64,000 bases of DNA from contig CALWDE010000006.1 in the NCBI GenBank assembly GCA_944376605.1, forward strand, positions 1 to 64,000. The letters are read 5' to 3'. The number at the start of each line of letters is the position of its first letter. Within the stretch, counting starts at the first letter, position 1. The position numbers and the translations under genes are program-made. This DNA is from an uncultured Bacilli bacterium. Lineage in GTDB: Bacteria > Bacillota_I > Bacilli_A > RFN20 > CAG-826. The notes below the pieces were generated by a model, which worked only from the letters and a program-made list of their open reading frames with translations, had not been told where the DNA came from and ran no database searches. Shown piece by piece: positions 24,692 to 32,597 of this stretch.

Positions 24692-24776
24692 GCGGGAATG
24701 GCGGAATTGGTAGACGCGTACGTTTGAGGGGCGTATGGAGCAATCCATGCCAGTTCGATTCTGGTTTCCCGCACCA
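24692..24776 (+). tRNA. tRNA-Leu (GAG)
   Basis: Class II cloverleaf: GCGGGAA pairs with TTCCCGC, the discriminator is A and CCA is encoded. The anticodon loop TTGAGGG gives GAG, which reads CUC and CUU. The variable arm TATGGAGCAATCCATG is long, as in leucine tRNAs. It forms its own unit; a second tRNA-Leu (TAA) is at 34354-34439. Confidence 0.96.
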
Positions 24777-24788
24777 AAAGGCAAAGAG

Positions 24789-24820
24789 AAGGAGCGGATT
24801 TCCCGCTCCTTTTATTTTTT
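24789..24820. terminator. Bidirectional terminator between tRNA-Leu and the dtxR-type gene
   Basis: GGAGCGG-ATTTC-CCGCTCC (24791-24809) with T-rich sequence on the right. It serves the tRNA and, by the A-rich left side, the minus-strand regulator gene, whose stop codon at 24812 lies in the T tract. Confidence 0.8.
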
Positions 24821-25201
24821 GAATTTTTCGATATGGTTTTTAATAATTTGGAATGTTTCTTCTGACAAATCGTGCTCAATCTTACAAGCATCTTTTCTAG
24901 CTAATTCAGGAGTAACACCTAAATGAATTAAAGCGTCAGTTAAAACCAAATGGCGTTCATAAACTTTTTCGGCAATCGCCTCGCCTTTTTCTGTTAATGA
25001 GATATTCCCTTCTTCATCTACCAACACATAGCCATTTTCGCGGAACTTTTTTAAAGCGATAGATACACTAGGTTTAGAAAAACCAAGGCTATTTGCTAAA
25101 TCAATAGATCGCACATGACCGTGCTCATTTCTCAGCATGAGAATTCTTTCAAGATAATCTTCTTGAGACTCATGAATATTTAAAACGTGTTCTTCTTGCA
25201 T
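24812..25201 (-). CDS. DtxR/MntR-family metal-dependent transcriptional regulator
   Basis: The 129-aa protein has the iron-dependent repressor layout. A winged helix-turn-helix DNA-binding domain comes first (about residues 8-75, with EDYLERILML, RSIDLANSLGFSKPSVS and GNISLTEKGEAIA). The dimerisation and metal-binding domain follows (about 75-129, with ERHLVLTDALIHLGV and CKIEHDLSEET, in which Cys and His/Glu sit in the metal site). No SH3 domain is present, so it is MntR-like in size. It is divergent from feoA-feoA-feoB and probably represses it when iron is plentiful. TATATA ends 6 nt before the ATG; no Shine-Dalgarno. Confidence 0.9.
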   Translation of the reverse strand: MQEEHVLNIHESQEDYLERILMLRNEHGHVRSIDLANSLGFSKPSVSIALKKFRENGYVLVDEEGNISLTEKGEAIAEKVYERHLVLTDALIHLGVTPELARKDACKIEHDLSEETFQIIKNHIEKFKK

Positions 25202-25239
25202 GCTCTATATATAAAACAAATTAATAGGTTTTATCAATT

Positions 25240-25255
25240 GTTAGTTGCTGCTAAC
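25240..25255. promoter_or_regulatory. Inverted repeat in the dtxR-feo intergenic region
   Basis: GTTAG-TTGCTG-CTAAC is a 16-bp inverted repeat, the same size and ends as the operator-like palindrome at 25298-25313. TTAGxTxxxxCTAA resembles the DtxR/IdeR box. Confidence 0.5.
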
Positions 25256-25262
25256 TTTCCTC

Positions 25263-25313
25263 TTGCAAGTTAGAAATAGGAAGGTATATTTCTGTTGGTT
25301 AGATATATCTAAC
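25263..25313 (+). promoter_or_regulatory. Promoter of feoA-feoA-feoB with palindromic operator
   Basis: TTGCAA (25263-25268) and TATATT (25285-25290) are 16 nt apart. Right after the predicted start lies GTTAGATA-TATCTAAC (25298-25313), a perfect 16-bp palindrome that would overlap the +1 region and block transcription when bound by the neighbouring DtxR-type regulator. Confidence 0.68.
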
Positions 25314-25331
25314 TAGAAGGAGGAGCGTTGC

Positions 25332-25553
25332 ATGCCGCTACTCATTGCACCATACGGAGTGGAACTTCGTGTTGTTCGTGTTCATTTAGACGAAAAAACG
25401 AAGAAGAGACTCGAATCCTTAGGATTAACCATTGATACCCGCTTGACCATTCTAAGCCAAGGCGGAGAAGGCACTATTGTTCTATTAAAAGGAGCAAGAG
25501 TTGCCATAGATCGTGACTTAGCATCACGAATTTTCGTAGCGCAAGCTGCATAG
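25332..25553 (+). CDS. feoA: FeoA domain protein, first copy
   Basis: The 73-aa protein has the FeoA SH3-like fold: ERL-type segment EKTKKRLESLGLTIDTRLTILSQ then a run of strands ending ARVAIDRDLASRIFV. FeoA is a cytoplasmic partner needed for ferrous iron uptake by FeoB. A strong AAGGAGGA site precedes the ATG. It is first in the operon; a second feoA follows 11 nt after its stop. Confidence 0.87.
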   Translation: MPLLIAPYGVELRVVRVHLDEKTKKRLESLGLTIDTRLTILSQGGEGTIVLLKGARVAIDRDLASRIFVAQAA

Positions 25554-25564
25554 AAAGGAACAAC

Positions 25565-25813
25565 ATGGAAAAAGTAAAGCTGAGTGAATTATCACCAGGC
25601 GATTCCTGCCGAGTTACTTATGTAAATGGCGAAGATAAAAGAATTAGGCGCCGCCTATTTGATATGGGCGTCACCCCTGGAGCAGAAATCTATATTCGCA
25701 AAAAAGCGCCTCTTGGTGATCCAATCGAAATTACCATTAGAAACTATGAACTCACACTTAGAAAAAATGAATCAGAAGAGGTAGAAGTGCTTCTTCTAGA
25801 GAAAGGAAGCTAA
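25565..25813 (+). CDS. feoA: FeoA domain protein, second copy
   Basis: The 82-aa protein follows the FeoA pattern more closely than the first copy: KLSELSPGDSCRVTYV, then RIRRRLFDMGVTPGAEIYI and the closing GDPIEITIRNYELTLRKNES. It regulates or supports the GTPase domain of FeoB. AAAGGAA lies upstream of the ATG and feoB starts one base after its stop. Confidence 0.93.
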   Translation: MEKVKLSELSPGDSCRVTYVNGEDKRIRRRLFDMGVTPGAEIYIRKKAPLGDPIEITIRNYELTLRKNESEEVEVLLLEKGS

Positions 25814-25814
25814 T

Positions 25815-28121
25815 ATGGCAGGCGAAAAGAAGATAACTTTTGCTTTAGCAGGCAATCCTAACTGTGGAAAAACTACCCTTTTTAACAATCTAACAGGCTC
25901 TACGGCACACGTGGGCAATTGGCCAGGAGTTACAGTAGAAAAAAGAGAAGGAACCTATCGCAATAAAAAGTTTGGAATACAGGCCGATATTGTTGACTTA
26001 CCTGGTATTTATTCTTTAAGTCCTTATACCTCAGAAGAAGTTATTTCAAGAAACTATATTCTTGAGGAGCATCCCGACGCAGTCATTAATGTTGTAGACG
26101 CAACCAATTTAGAGAGAAATCTTTATCTTACTACGCAAATTTTAGAAATGGATGTGCCTGTCATTGTGGCTCTCAACATGAGTGACTTGGTCAAAAAACA
26201 AGGTGATTATGTTGATGCAAAATTACTCAGTAAAAAACTAGGAGTTCCTGTTGTTGAAATTTCAGCTCTTCGTGGAGAAAACCTAGATTCTTTAATGGAA
26301 CAAGCCATGAGCACAGCCAAAAATCCCCGCAAATGCTCAACCGTTTTAGAAGGAACCAAAGTCGATAAGCTGATCAAGACACTTGAAATTGCCTTAAGAA
26401 ATAAAGAAGTAGAAAACTCTTTATTCCATGCAATTAAACTTGTGGAAGGTGATGAAATTGAATGCAAAATGCACGCAGATCTCTTACCAATGGTGGAGGA
26501 GTTCCGCCAAACCTTCCAAGATGAACTATTTGGTAACGATTTTGAAGCATTAATTGCGGATTGCCGTTATAAAGCAATTGCCAAAGATTACTCCCCTGCC
26601 TATCACCATAAAGAGGGAGAAAAAGTATCGGGAAAAGAGAAACTTTCTATCAGCGATAAAATTGACAAAGTATTAACGAATCGCTGGCTTGGTATTCCTA
26701 TTTTCGTGGTTATCCTCTTCCTTATTTTCCATCTCGTCTTTAGTGATGACTTACTTTATTTAGGAGCAATGGGCGCCTTTGGTGAAGGGCTAGCTGATCC
26801 TTTTGCAGGAAGCGCATGGGAAGGGCTATTTGTTGGGGCAGGTATTAATTCGCCTGGTGTTATTCTCCATAATTTAGTTGATATCATCTTAAATAATCTC
26901 ATCTTAGGAAATATATCTGCAGGACTTGAATCCATTGGAACAGAACCATGGGCACTCAGCTTGATATGCGACGGCATTTTAAGCGGTATCTTTGCAGTCA
27001 TTGGTTTCTTACCAGAAATTCTTTGTTTATTCCTCTTCTTCTCTATTTTGGAAGATTCAGGATATATGGCGAGAGTTGCCTTTATTCTAGATAGAATTTT
27101 CCGCAGGTTTGGCATATCAGGACGAGCGTTTATGCCAATGATTATGGGTTTTGGTTGTTCGGTGCCGGCGATGATTAATACTAGAACTTTGGCCGATGAT
27201 AGAGAAAAAACTGCAACAATCCGTGTTATTCCATTTTTCTCTTGCGGGGCTAAACTTCCTATTTTGACAGGATGCGCTGGCGCAATCGTACAAATATTCG
27301 GTTTCCCTTACGCTGATATTATTACACTGAGCATGTATTTACTGGGTGTTGTTGCAGCAATTGCTATGCTTTTACTAATGCGCCATACCACAATGCGCGG
27401 AGAAGCGGCTCCCTTCATTATGGAATTACCTGCATACCACTTACCGCAATTTAAATCCTTAATGGTGCATTTATGGGACAAGACCAAGCACTATATTAAG
27501 AAAGCGTTCACTATTATCTTTGCTTCTACTGTGTTAATTTGGTTCCTTCAAAGCTTTACCTGGAACTGGACATATATCAGCGTAGAACTTACTGGTCAAT
27601 CTATCTTAGCTTCTCTTGGACAACTCATTCAGCCCTTGTTCACCCCGCTTGGCTTTGGAAGCCAATTAACAGCAGTAGGCTGGGTGTTTGCAGTAGGTGC
27701 AATTACAGGACTTATTGCAAAGGAAAATGTAACTGGAACATTTGCGGTATTAGCAGCTATGCTAATCGCCGGGACTTCCTCTGGTGATTACGATGAAGTG
27801 TCTTCTGTTGTAGCTATGATTAATCAAACAGGCATTACATGGCAGGGTGTGATTGCTTTTGTAGCCTTCAATATGCTCACGATTCCCTGCTTTGCTGCTT
27901 GCGCCACTGCAAAAGCAGAATTACCGAAGGGGAAATTCCGCTGGACGGTTCTTTTCTGGCTTGGATCAAGCTATGTCATCTCATCTATGGTGTATATTGT
28001 CTTATCTTGGTGGTGGACATTGTTCATCTTCCTTGCCGCAATACTTATCATGATGGCTACTATTTGGTACATAAATCAAATTCGTGATGGCAAAAGAAGT
28101 CTCCCGTGGAGGCATTCTTAA
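25815..28121 (+). CDS. feoB: Ferrous iron transport protein B
   Basis: FeoB (768 aa) imports Fe2+. The N-terminal G domain shows G1 GNPNCGKTTLFNNLTG (about residues 13-28), G2/G3 VTVEKREGTY and DLPGIYSLSPY, G4 NMSD and G5-like SALRGEN. A helical GDI-like linker follows, then two membrane Gate regions (from about residue 290) with the Cys in MPMIMGFGCSVPAM and in FFSCGAKLPI. The length is full and no frameshift is present. An AAAGGAAG site precedes the ATG. The C-terminus overlaps the next small gene by one base. Confidence 0.97.
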   Translation: MAGEKKITFALAGNPNCGKTTLFNNLTGSTAHVGNWPGVTVEKREGTYRNKKFGIQADIVDLPGIYSLSPYTSEEVISRNYILEEHPDAVINVVDATNLERNLYLTTQILEMDVPVIVALNMSDLVKKQGDYVDAKLLSKKLGVPVVEISALRGENLDSLMEQAMSTAKNPRKCSTVLEGTKVDKLIKTLEIALRNKEVENSLFHAIKLVEGDEIECKMHADLLPMVEEFRQTFQDELFGNDFEALIADCRYKAIAKDYSPAYHHKEGEKVSGKEKLSISDKIDKVLTNRWLGIPIFVVILFLIFHLVFSDDLLYLGAMGAFGEGLADPFAGSAWEGLFVGAGINSPGVILHNLVDIILNNLILGNISAGLESIGTEPWALSLICDGILSGIFAVIGFLPEILCLFLFFSILEDSGYMARVAFILDRIFRRFGISGRAFMPMIMGFGCSVPAMINTRTLADDREKTATIRVIPFFSCGAKLPILTGCAGAIVQIFGFPYADIITLSMYLLGVVAAIAMLLLMRHTTMRGEAAPFIMELPAYHLPQFKSLMVHLWDKTKHYIKKAFTIIFASTVLIWFLQSFTWNWTYISVELTGQSILASLGQLIQPLFTPLGFGSQLTAVGWVFAVGAITGLIAKENVTGTFAVLAAMLIAGTSSGDYDEVSSVVAMINQTGITWQGVIAFVAFNMLTIPCFAACATAKAELPKGKFRWTVLFWLGSSYVISSMVYIVLSWWWTLFIFLAAILIMMATIWYINQIRDGKRSLPWRHS

Positions 28122-28315
28122 TGGGAACTGCTCTTGGTATCATCGTAGCTATCCTTGTCCTGCTTTATCTTCTTTATTTGCTTATTTGTTATATAAAGAG
28201 GAAAAAGAAAGGATACCCTTCCTTTGCTTGCGAAGAATGCGCTAATAAAAAAGGATGGCTCTTGAAGCAGTATCACAAAAAATATGGCTGTTCTTGCCAG
28301 AAAAAGAAAGAATAA
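28121..28315 (+). CDS. FeoB-associated Cys-rich membrane protein
   Basis: The 64-aa protein has one membrane helix (about residues 4-25) and a short basic tail with four Cys (FACEECANKKGWL and YGCSCQKKKE), the layout of FeoB-associated Cys-rich proteins. The cysteines could bind iron on the cytoplasmic face. The ATG at 28121 overlaps the feoB stop (TAATG) and has GGAGG eight nt upstream; a GTG 15 nt earlier is not preferred. It is the last gene of the feo operon. Confidence 0.82.
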   Translation: MGTALGIIVAILVLLYLLYLLICYIKRKKKGYPSFACEECANKKGWLLKQYHKKYGCSCQKKKE

Positions 28316-28322
28316 GAAGAGT

Positions 28323-28353
28323 GAGGCTATTTCGAAAGAGATAGCCTTTTTTT
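28323..28353 (+). terminator. Terminator of the feo operon
   Basis: GGCTAT-TTC-GAAA-GAG-ATAGCC with a T run of eight, 8 nt after the last stop codon. Confidence 0.92.
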
Positions 28354-28395
28354 GTCTTTCTTTTCTTTTTTCTTCTCCCTTGTTACACTAACCTT

Positions 28396-29928
28396 ATGGC
28401 GCTTATTGAAGGAAAAGACATTGAATTTAACTATCAAGACAAAGAACTATACCAAAAAGTTTCTTTTAAAATTAATCCTGGCGAACATGTTGTTTTAATT
28501 GGCGCAAATGGTACTGGAAAAACAACTTTATTGAAACTTATCATGGGTGAACTTAGCCCAGATAAAGGAAGCATAAGTTGGGAAAAAGGCGTGACTTATT
28601 CTTATCTAAATCAAAACTTAGAAGTTCCGGAAAAGACAAAAGTTCTGGATTATTTATATGGTGTTTATGCACCTTTATATGAAAAAGAAAAACGGATGGA
28701 GGAGTATTACCAAGAGGCAGCAACATCCGACCAATATGAGTTACTTTTAAATAAGGCAGAACGTTTGCAAGAAGAGTTAAATGATGCCAATTTTTATGCT
28801 TTACAAGAAGAGGTAGGCAAACTTGTTGATGGTCTTCAAATTCCGAAAGATATCTTAGAAAAGGAAATGAGTATTCTCTCTGGTGGGCAAAAAGAAAAAG
28901 TGATGCTCGCGAGAATGCTTTTAGAGAAGAAAGACGTTCTTTTACTCGATGAGCCGACAAATTTTTTGGACGCTACTCAAGTAGACTGGCTTGCTAATTA
29001 TCTAATCGCTTATCCTAAATGTTTTATTGTTATTTCCCATGATCAAACCTTTTTAAAAAAGATTGCTGATGTAGTTCTTCTTCTCGAGAATCAAAAATTA
29101 ACACGTTATAAGGGTGATTATGATCACTATGTTTTGCAGCATGAACTTGATCAAGAACAATACGCGAAAAACTATGCCGCTCAACAGCGATATATCAAAA
29201 AAGAAGAAACCTTTATTGCCAAGCACATTGTGCGCGCAACCTCTGCCCGTGCAGCAAAATCGCATCGCGCCCGTTTAGCGCATTTACAAAGAATGGAGCC
29301 GCCAGGAAAGGGAGAGCCAAACGTTTATTTTAATTTTCCTTTTACTCATGACGTTGGTGAAAAACCATTAATTGTGGAAGAGTTACAATTTGGTTATAAC
29401 AATGTGCCTTTATTAGACCCTGTTTCTTTTTTGCTGAAAAAGGGAGAAAAGATAGCTATCTTAGGAAGAAATGGCGTTGGTAAAACAACATTTTTAAGAA
29501 CGATTCTTGGTGAAATCCCTCCTATTTCTGGTGCCTTTTATTGGCTAGAAGGAATTCATTATTCCTCTTATGAGCAAGAAGAACATTTAGATTTGAATTT
29601 ATCTCCTTTTGAATATTTAAAAAGTCAATTCCCTGATAAAACCAATACGGAATTAAGAACGGCATTAGGAAGCGTAGGAGTTAGAAAAGAACTTGCTTTA
29701 CGACCTATGAAGGAGCTTTCTGGTGGAGAAAGAACCAAAACACGTTTTGCTTTAATGACGATGCAAAAGAGTAATTTTTTAATCTTTGATGAACCAACCA
29801 ATCATTTAGATCAAAAAGCAAAAGACTCTTTATACGAAGCAATAGGAAGATATCCTGGTTCTGTCATCATTGTTTCGCATGAACGTGATTTTTATGATGG
29901 TCTAGTGGACTATGAGTTGTACTTCTAG
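28396..29928 (+). CDS. ABC-F family ATP-binding protein
   Basis: The 510-aa protein has two ABC ATPase domains without membrane segments, as in ABC-F translation factors and antibiotic-resistance proteins (EttA/Uup/YfmR type). Domain 1: Walker A GANGTGKTTLLKL (about 37-49), signature LSGGQKEKVMLAR, Walker B DVLLLDEPTNFLD. Domain 2: Walker A GRNGVGKTTFLRT, signature LSGGERTKTRFAL, Walker B FLIFDEPTNHLD. The inter-domain linker is about 75 aa. It acts on the ribosome rather than as a transporter. TACACT with TG upstream ends 6 nt before the ATG and there is no Shine-Dalgarno, so the mRNA may be leaderless. Confidence 0.95.
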   Translation: MALIEGKDIEFNYQDKELYQKVSFKINPGEHVVLIGANGTGKTTLLKLIMGELSPDKGSISWEKGVTYSYLNQNLEVPEKTKVLDYLYGVYAPLYEKEKRMEEYYQEAATSDQYELLLNKAERLQEELNDANFYALQEEVGKLVDGLQIPKDILEKEMSILSGGQKEKVMLARMLLEKKDVLLLDEPTNFLDATQVDWLANYLIAYPKCFIVISHDQTFLKKIADVVLLLENQKLTRYKGDYDHYVLQHELDQEQYAKNYAAQQRYIKKEETFIAKHIVRATSARAAKSHRARLAHLQRMEPPGKGEPNVYFNFPFTHDVGEKPLIVEELQFGYNNVPLLDPVSFLLKKGEKIAILGRNGVGKTTFLRTILGEIPPISGAFYWLEGIHYSSYEQEEHLDLNLSPFEYLKSQFPDKTNTELRTALGSVGVRKELALRPMKELSGGERTKTRFALMTMQKSNFLIFDEPTNHLDQKAKDSLYEAIGRYPGSVIIVSHERDFYDGLVDYELYF

Positions 29929-30452
29929 GCTAAGCGATCTCTTTTCCGAAAACCAAAAAGAAAAGTAAACGGACGATAAAAGAAAGAAGTCCTCCAATAT
30001 TCATATCCTGCTTGATCAGAATTATAAAGAGCAATCAAACGCCGATAACTAGCTTCTAAATCTCCTAGAGAAGCACTATAGGCTAAATAGTCATTGTCTT
30101 TTAATACAGAAGGGAAAAGACGTGACAAACGTTTTAACTCTTTCTCATAGGAAGAGAGCAGCTCAAAAGTTAAAAGTGATTCGTGTTCACTTTTTAACTC
30201 CGTACGTAAAGAAGCAATCTGCGCACCAGAATTGGTCATCTTTTCATCCCATCTGCATCCTGCTTTCTCCAATAACTCTTTCCAAGAAAGAAGAAGTTCT
30301 TTCATCTCACTATACAAAACACTCATAGCAGCAATACGTCTCTCTAAACGGTCACGAAAAGCGAATAAGCAAGCAATGCACACAATAAGTCCTACCACAT
30401 AGATGAAGGCAATGCACACTAAGCAAATGAGAAATATATCAAGTCCTGACAT
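29925..30452 (-). CDS. LemA-like membrane protein
   Basis: From the ATG at 30452 this is a 175-aa protein with an N-terminal membrane helix (about residues 3-27), a charged coiled-coil-like middle (ELKSEHESLLTFELLSSYEKELKRL) and a C-terminal segment (RLIALYNSDQAGYEYWRTS, then FTFLFGFRKRD) that resembles the LemA family tail (YNxxVxxYNxxI). LemA proteins are small membrane proteins of unknown function. TAATAT ends 7 nt before this ATG, so the mRNA may be leaderless. An in-frame start 93 nt upstream (to 30545) is possible but has no Shine-Dalgarno. The 3' end overlaps the ABC-F gene by four bases. Confidence 0.55.
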   Translation of the reverse strand: MSGLDIFLICLVCIAFIYVVGLIVCIACLFAFRDRLERRIAAMSVLYSEMKELLLSWKELLEKAGCRWDEKMTNSGAQIASLRTELKSEHESLLTFELLSSYEKELKRLSRLFPSVLKDNDYLAYSASLGDLEASYRRLIALYNSDQAGYEYWRTSFFYRPFTFLFGFRKRDRLA

Positions 30453-30701
30453 CGCCCATATATTAGCGGAACTAAAAGTTAGTATAAATGGTAAATCAAA
30501 AGAAGTAATGGAACAAAAAACAGCAAAATAATTAGAGTTTTGCAAGGTTATTTAAAGTTTCTTATCAGAAATCGATTGATTTTCTTCTTATATACTATTT
30601 TTTAAAACACACATCTATAAAAGACACCTTACAAAAAATAGGAAAATTGAGGCCGTTTTTACGCGCTTTTAAGTAGAATTAGAGTGTTTTATAATAAGAG
30701 C

Positions 30702-31526
30702 ATGAAAAGACCAATTGTTGCTTTACTCTACGATTTCGACAGCACTTTAGCCAAAAGCGACATGCAGAATTTTGGTTTTATTCCGGCATTAGGAATGACT
30801 CCAGCAGAGTTTTGGGCATCGACTACTGAGTTTTCCAATAAAACGGGTGTGGAACGCACTCTCTGCTACCTTTATATGATGATTAAGAAGTGTAAGGAAA
30901 AAGGAATTCCTCTCACGAAAGATTGGCTTAAAAGCATGGGAAAAGATATTGAGTTTTTCCCTGGTGTCCTTACATGGTTTGAAAGGATTAATAACTTTGG
31001 AAAAGAACAGGGAGTCAAAGTAGAGCATTATCTAGTTTCTTCAGGAAATGCAGAAATTGTAGAAGGAACAAAAATTGCTCATGAATTTAAAGAAGTTTAT
31101 GCTTGCGAATTCCTCTTTGATCCCGAAACAAAAGAAGCAATTTGGCCTAAACTTGTGATTAACTTTACGCAGAAAACACAATATTTCTTCCGAATCTCAA
31201 AAGGTGTTTATGACGCAAATGACGATGTAGGTGTGAACGAAAAGCGTTTAACTCGCCGTATTCCTTATTCCAATATTATTTATATTGGGGATGGAATGAC
31301 GGATATTCCAGCGATGATTTTGGCAAAAAATAATGGTGGAAAGTCTATTGCCGTTTATCCTGCAGGACGCGAAGATAAAGTTGCTGATTTAGTACACGAT
31401 GGCCGAGTAAATTACGCCTTTGTGGCAGATTATTCTAAAGGCAGCAAGATGGAAAAAGCTGTTCAACTAATTATTCAAGGAATCGCAATTGCTCAACGCT
31501 TAGGAGATGGGCAAGGAACTATATAA
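30702..31526 (+). CDS. HAD-family hydrolase (phosphoserine phosphatase-like)
   Basis: The protein of 274 aa starts PIVALLYDFDSTLAKSDMQN, with the HAD nucleophile motif DFDSTL. SSGNAEIVEG lies in the motif II position and IYIGDGMTDIPAM is motif IV with the metal-binding Asp. A helical cap separates motifs I and II, as in C1-capped HAD phosphatases. The substrate is unknown. TATAAT (30690-30695) ends 6 nt before the ATG at 30702 and no Shine-Dalgarno is present; an upstream GTG would lie inside the promoter, so leaderless initiation at 30702 is favoured. Confidence 0.88.
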   Translation: MKRPIVALLYDFDSTLAKSDMQNFGFIPALGMTPAEFWASTTEFSNKTGVERTLCYLYMMIKKCKEKGIPLTKDWLKSMGKDIEFFPGVLTWFERINNFGKEQGVKVEHYLVSSGNAEIVEGTKIAHEFKEVYACEFLFDPETKEAIWPKLVINFTQKTQYFFRISKGVYDANDDVGVNEKRLTRRIPYSNIIYIGDGMTDIPAMILAKNNGGKSIAVYPAGREDKVADLVHDGRVNYAFVADYSKGSKMEKAVQLIIQGIAIAQRLGDGQGTI

Positions 31527-31555
31527 AGTATTGAAAAAACGCTATAATCCCAGCC

Positions 31556-32221
31556 ATGAAAAAAGAAAACTTTGCCTTTCTTTTACTTATGGGAGGAGAC
31601 GGGAAACGCTTTGGAGGAAAAAAGCAATTTCTTCCCTATGGCAATGTCCCTCTTTACCTTCATAATCTCATCTTCGCTTCTAAACTTGATATTTTTGATT
31701 CATACATTCTTTGTGTACAAGAAATAGATAAAGACAAAGTAGAAAAAGAAGTAGAACCTCTTTCCCTTTCTTCTGTTCATTTTGCTCTTGCAGGTAAAAC
31801 GCGTGCTGAAAGCGCGTATCACGCCTTGCTTGCTGCAAATGAGGCCACCTACGTTTTTATCCATGATGCTGCTAGACCGCTTCATGAAAAAAGAGTTCTT
31901 TTTGATTTAAAAGGAAAAGTTCAAGAAATTGGAGGAGTAGTGCCAACTCTTCCTTGTTCTGATTCTCTCTTACTAGAAGAGAAAGAAAATAAAAGTATTG
32001 TTACCTATCTTCCAAGAGAAAGAGTAAAACTAGTGCAGACGCCTCAAGCTTTTCGAAGAGATATTCTTTTAGAAGCAGAAGAGGAGGCAGGAATGACTAG
32101 AAATTCCTACAAAGATGAAGGCGCTCTTTACTTATCCTACGCTCATAAATTAGGAGAAGTAGAAGGTTCTCCCCTGCATCATAAAATTACGAGAAAGGAG
32201 GATCTACATGGCTTGGACTGA
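31556..32221 (+). CDS. ispD: 2-C-methyl-D-erythritol 4-phosphate cytidylyltransferase
   Basis: IspD transfers CMP onto methylerythritol phosphate in the MEP route to isoprenoids. The 221-aa protein has the nucleotidyltransferase opening LLMGGDGKRFGGKKQFLPY, GKTRAESAYHAL, the FIHDAARPL motif (about residues 100-108) and LVQTPQAFR, and a closing DEGALYLSYAH. The family also contains ribitol-phosphate cytidylyltransferase (TarI), so the choice is by motif pattern only; no other MEP gene is in the window. TATAAT (31543-31548) ends 7 nt before the ATG and there is no Shine-Dalgarno. The stop region overlaps the next gene by 14 bases. Confidence 0.87.
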   Translation: MKKENFAFLLLMGGDGKRFGGKKQFLPYGNVPLYLHNLIFASKLDIFDSYILCVQEIDKDKVEKEVEPLSLSSVHFALAGKTRAESAYHALLAANEATYVFIHDAARPLHEKRVLFDLKGKVQEIGGVVPTLPCSDSLLLEEKENKSIVTYLPRERVKLVQTPQAFRRDILLEAEEEAGMTRNSYKDEGALYLSYAHKLGEVEGSPLHHKITRKEDLHGLD

Positions 32222-32567
32222 TATCAAAGTTGGAGATATCTTACTTGGAACTCCTATTAAAATAAAAGAAGCCTATGCCATTTTTCTTTTCGATGACGGT
32301 ATTACAGGATTACTTCATCGTAAGGAGATGCCTCGTTATGAAAGAAGACCCTTTCAAGAGTGTTTAGAAGTAGGTGTTTTTTATAAAGTAAAAGTAATCG
32401 AAAAAGATGAAGTCAAAGGAGAAATGCGTATTTCTTTAAAGGCAATGACAAGTGAAGAGAGAAGGCATCCTCTTCCCCGCAGTTTGCCTCGCGAAGAAAA
32501 CATTTCTTTTAAAGGATTAGAAAATGCACTTTCAATTTGGTGCAAACAAGAATTAGAAGCGCGATAA
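32208..32567 (+). CDS. S1 RNA-binding domain protein (CvfD/YugI-like)
   Basis: The 119-aa protein is an S1 domain plus a short tail. The OB-fold strands are visible: KVGDILLGTPIKIKEAYAIFLFDDGITGLLHRKEM, then VGVFYKVKVIEKDEVKGEMRISLKA, with the hydrophobic and aromatic pattern of S1. The basic tail follows. Relatives bind ribosomes or RNA and are linked to stress responses in Bacilli. A strong GAAAGGAGG site lies before the ATG, which overlaps the 3' end of ispD, so translation is likely coupled. Confidence 0.87.
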   Translation: MAWTDIKVGDILLGTPIKIKEAYAIFLFDDGITGLLHRKEMPRYERRPFQECLEVGVFYKVKVIEKDEVKGEMRISLKAMTSEERRHPLPRSLPREENISFKGLENALSIWCKQELEAR

Positions 32568-32597
32568 TTTCACCGCTTCCAAGAAAGGATGTTGCCT

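Noticed and set aside
24593-24926. Open frames crossing the tRNA-Leu(GAG) locus on both strands
   Set aside because: They run through a well-folded tRNA and its terminator and have no homology or ribosome-binding site.
26756-27115. Minus-strand frame inside feoB
   Set aside because: It is the reverse shadow of conserved FeoB membrane segments.
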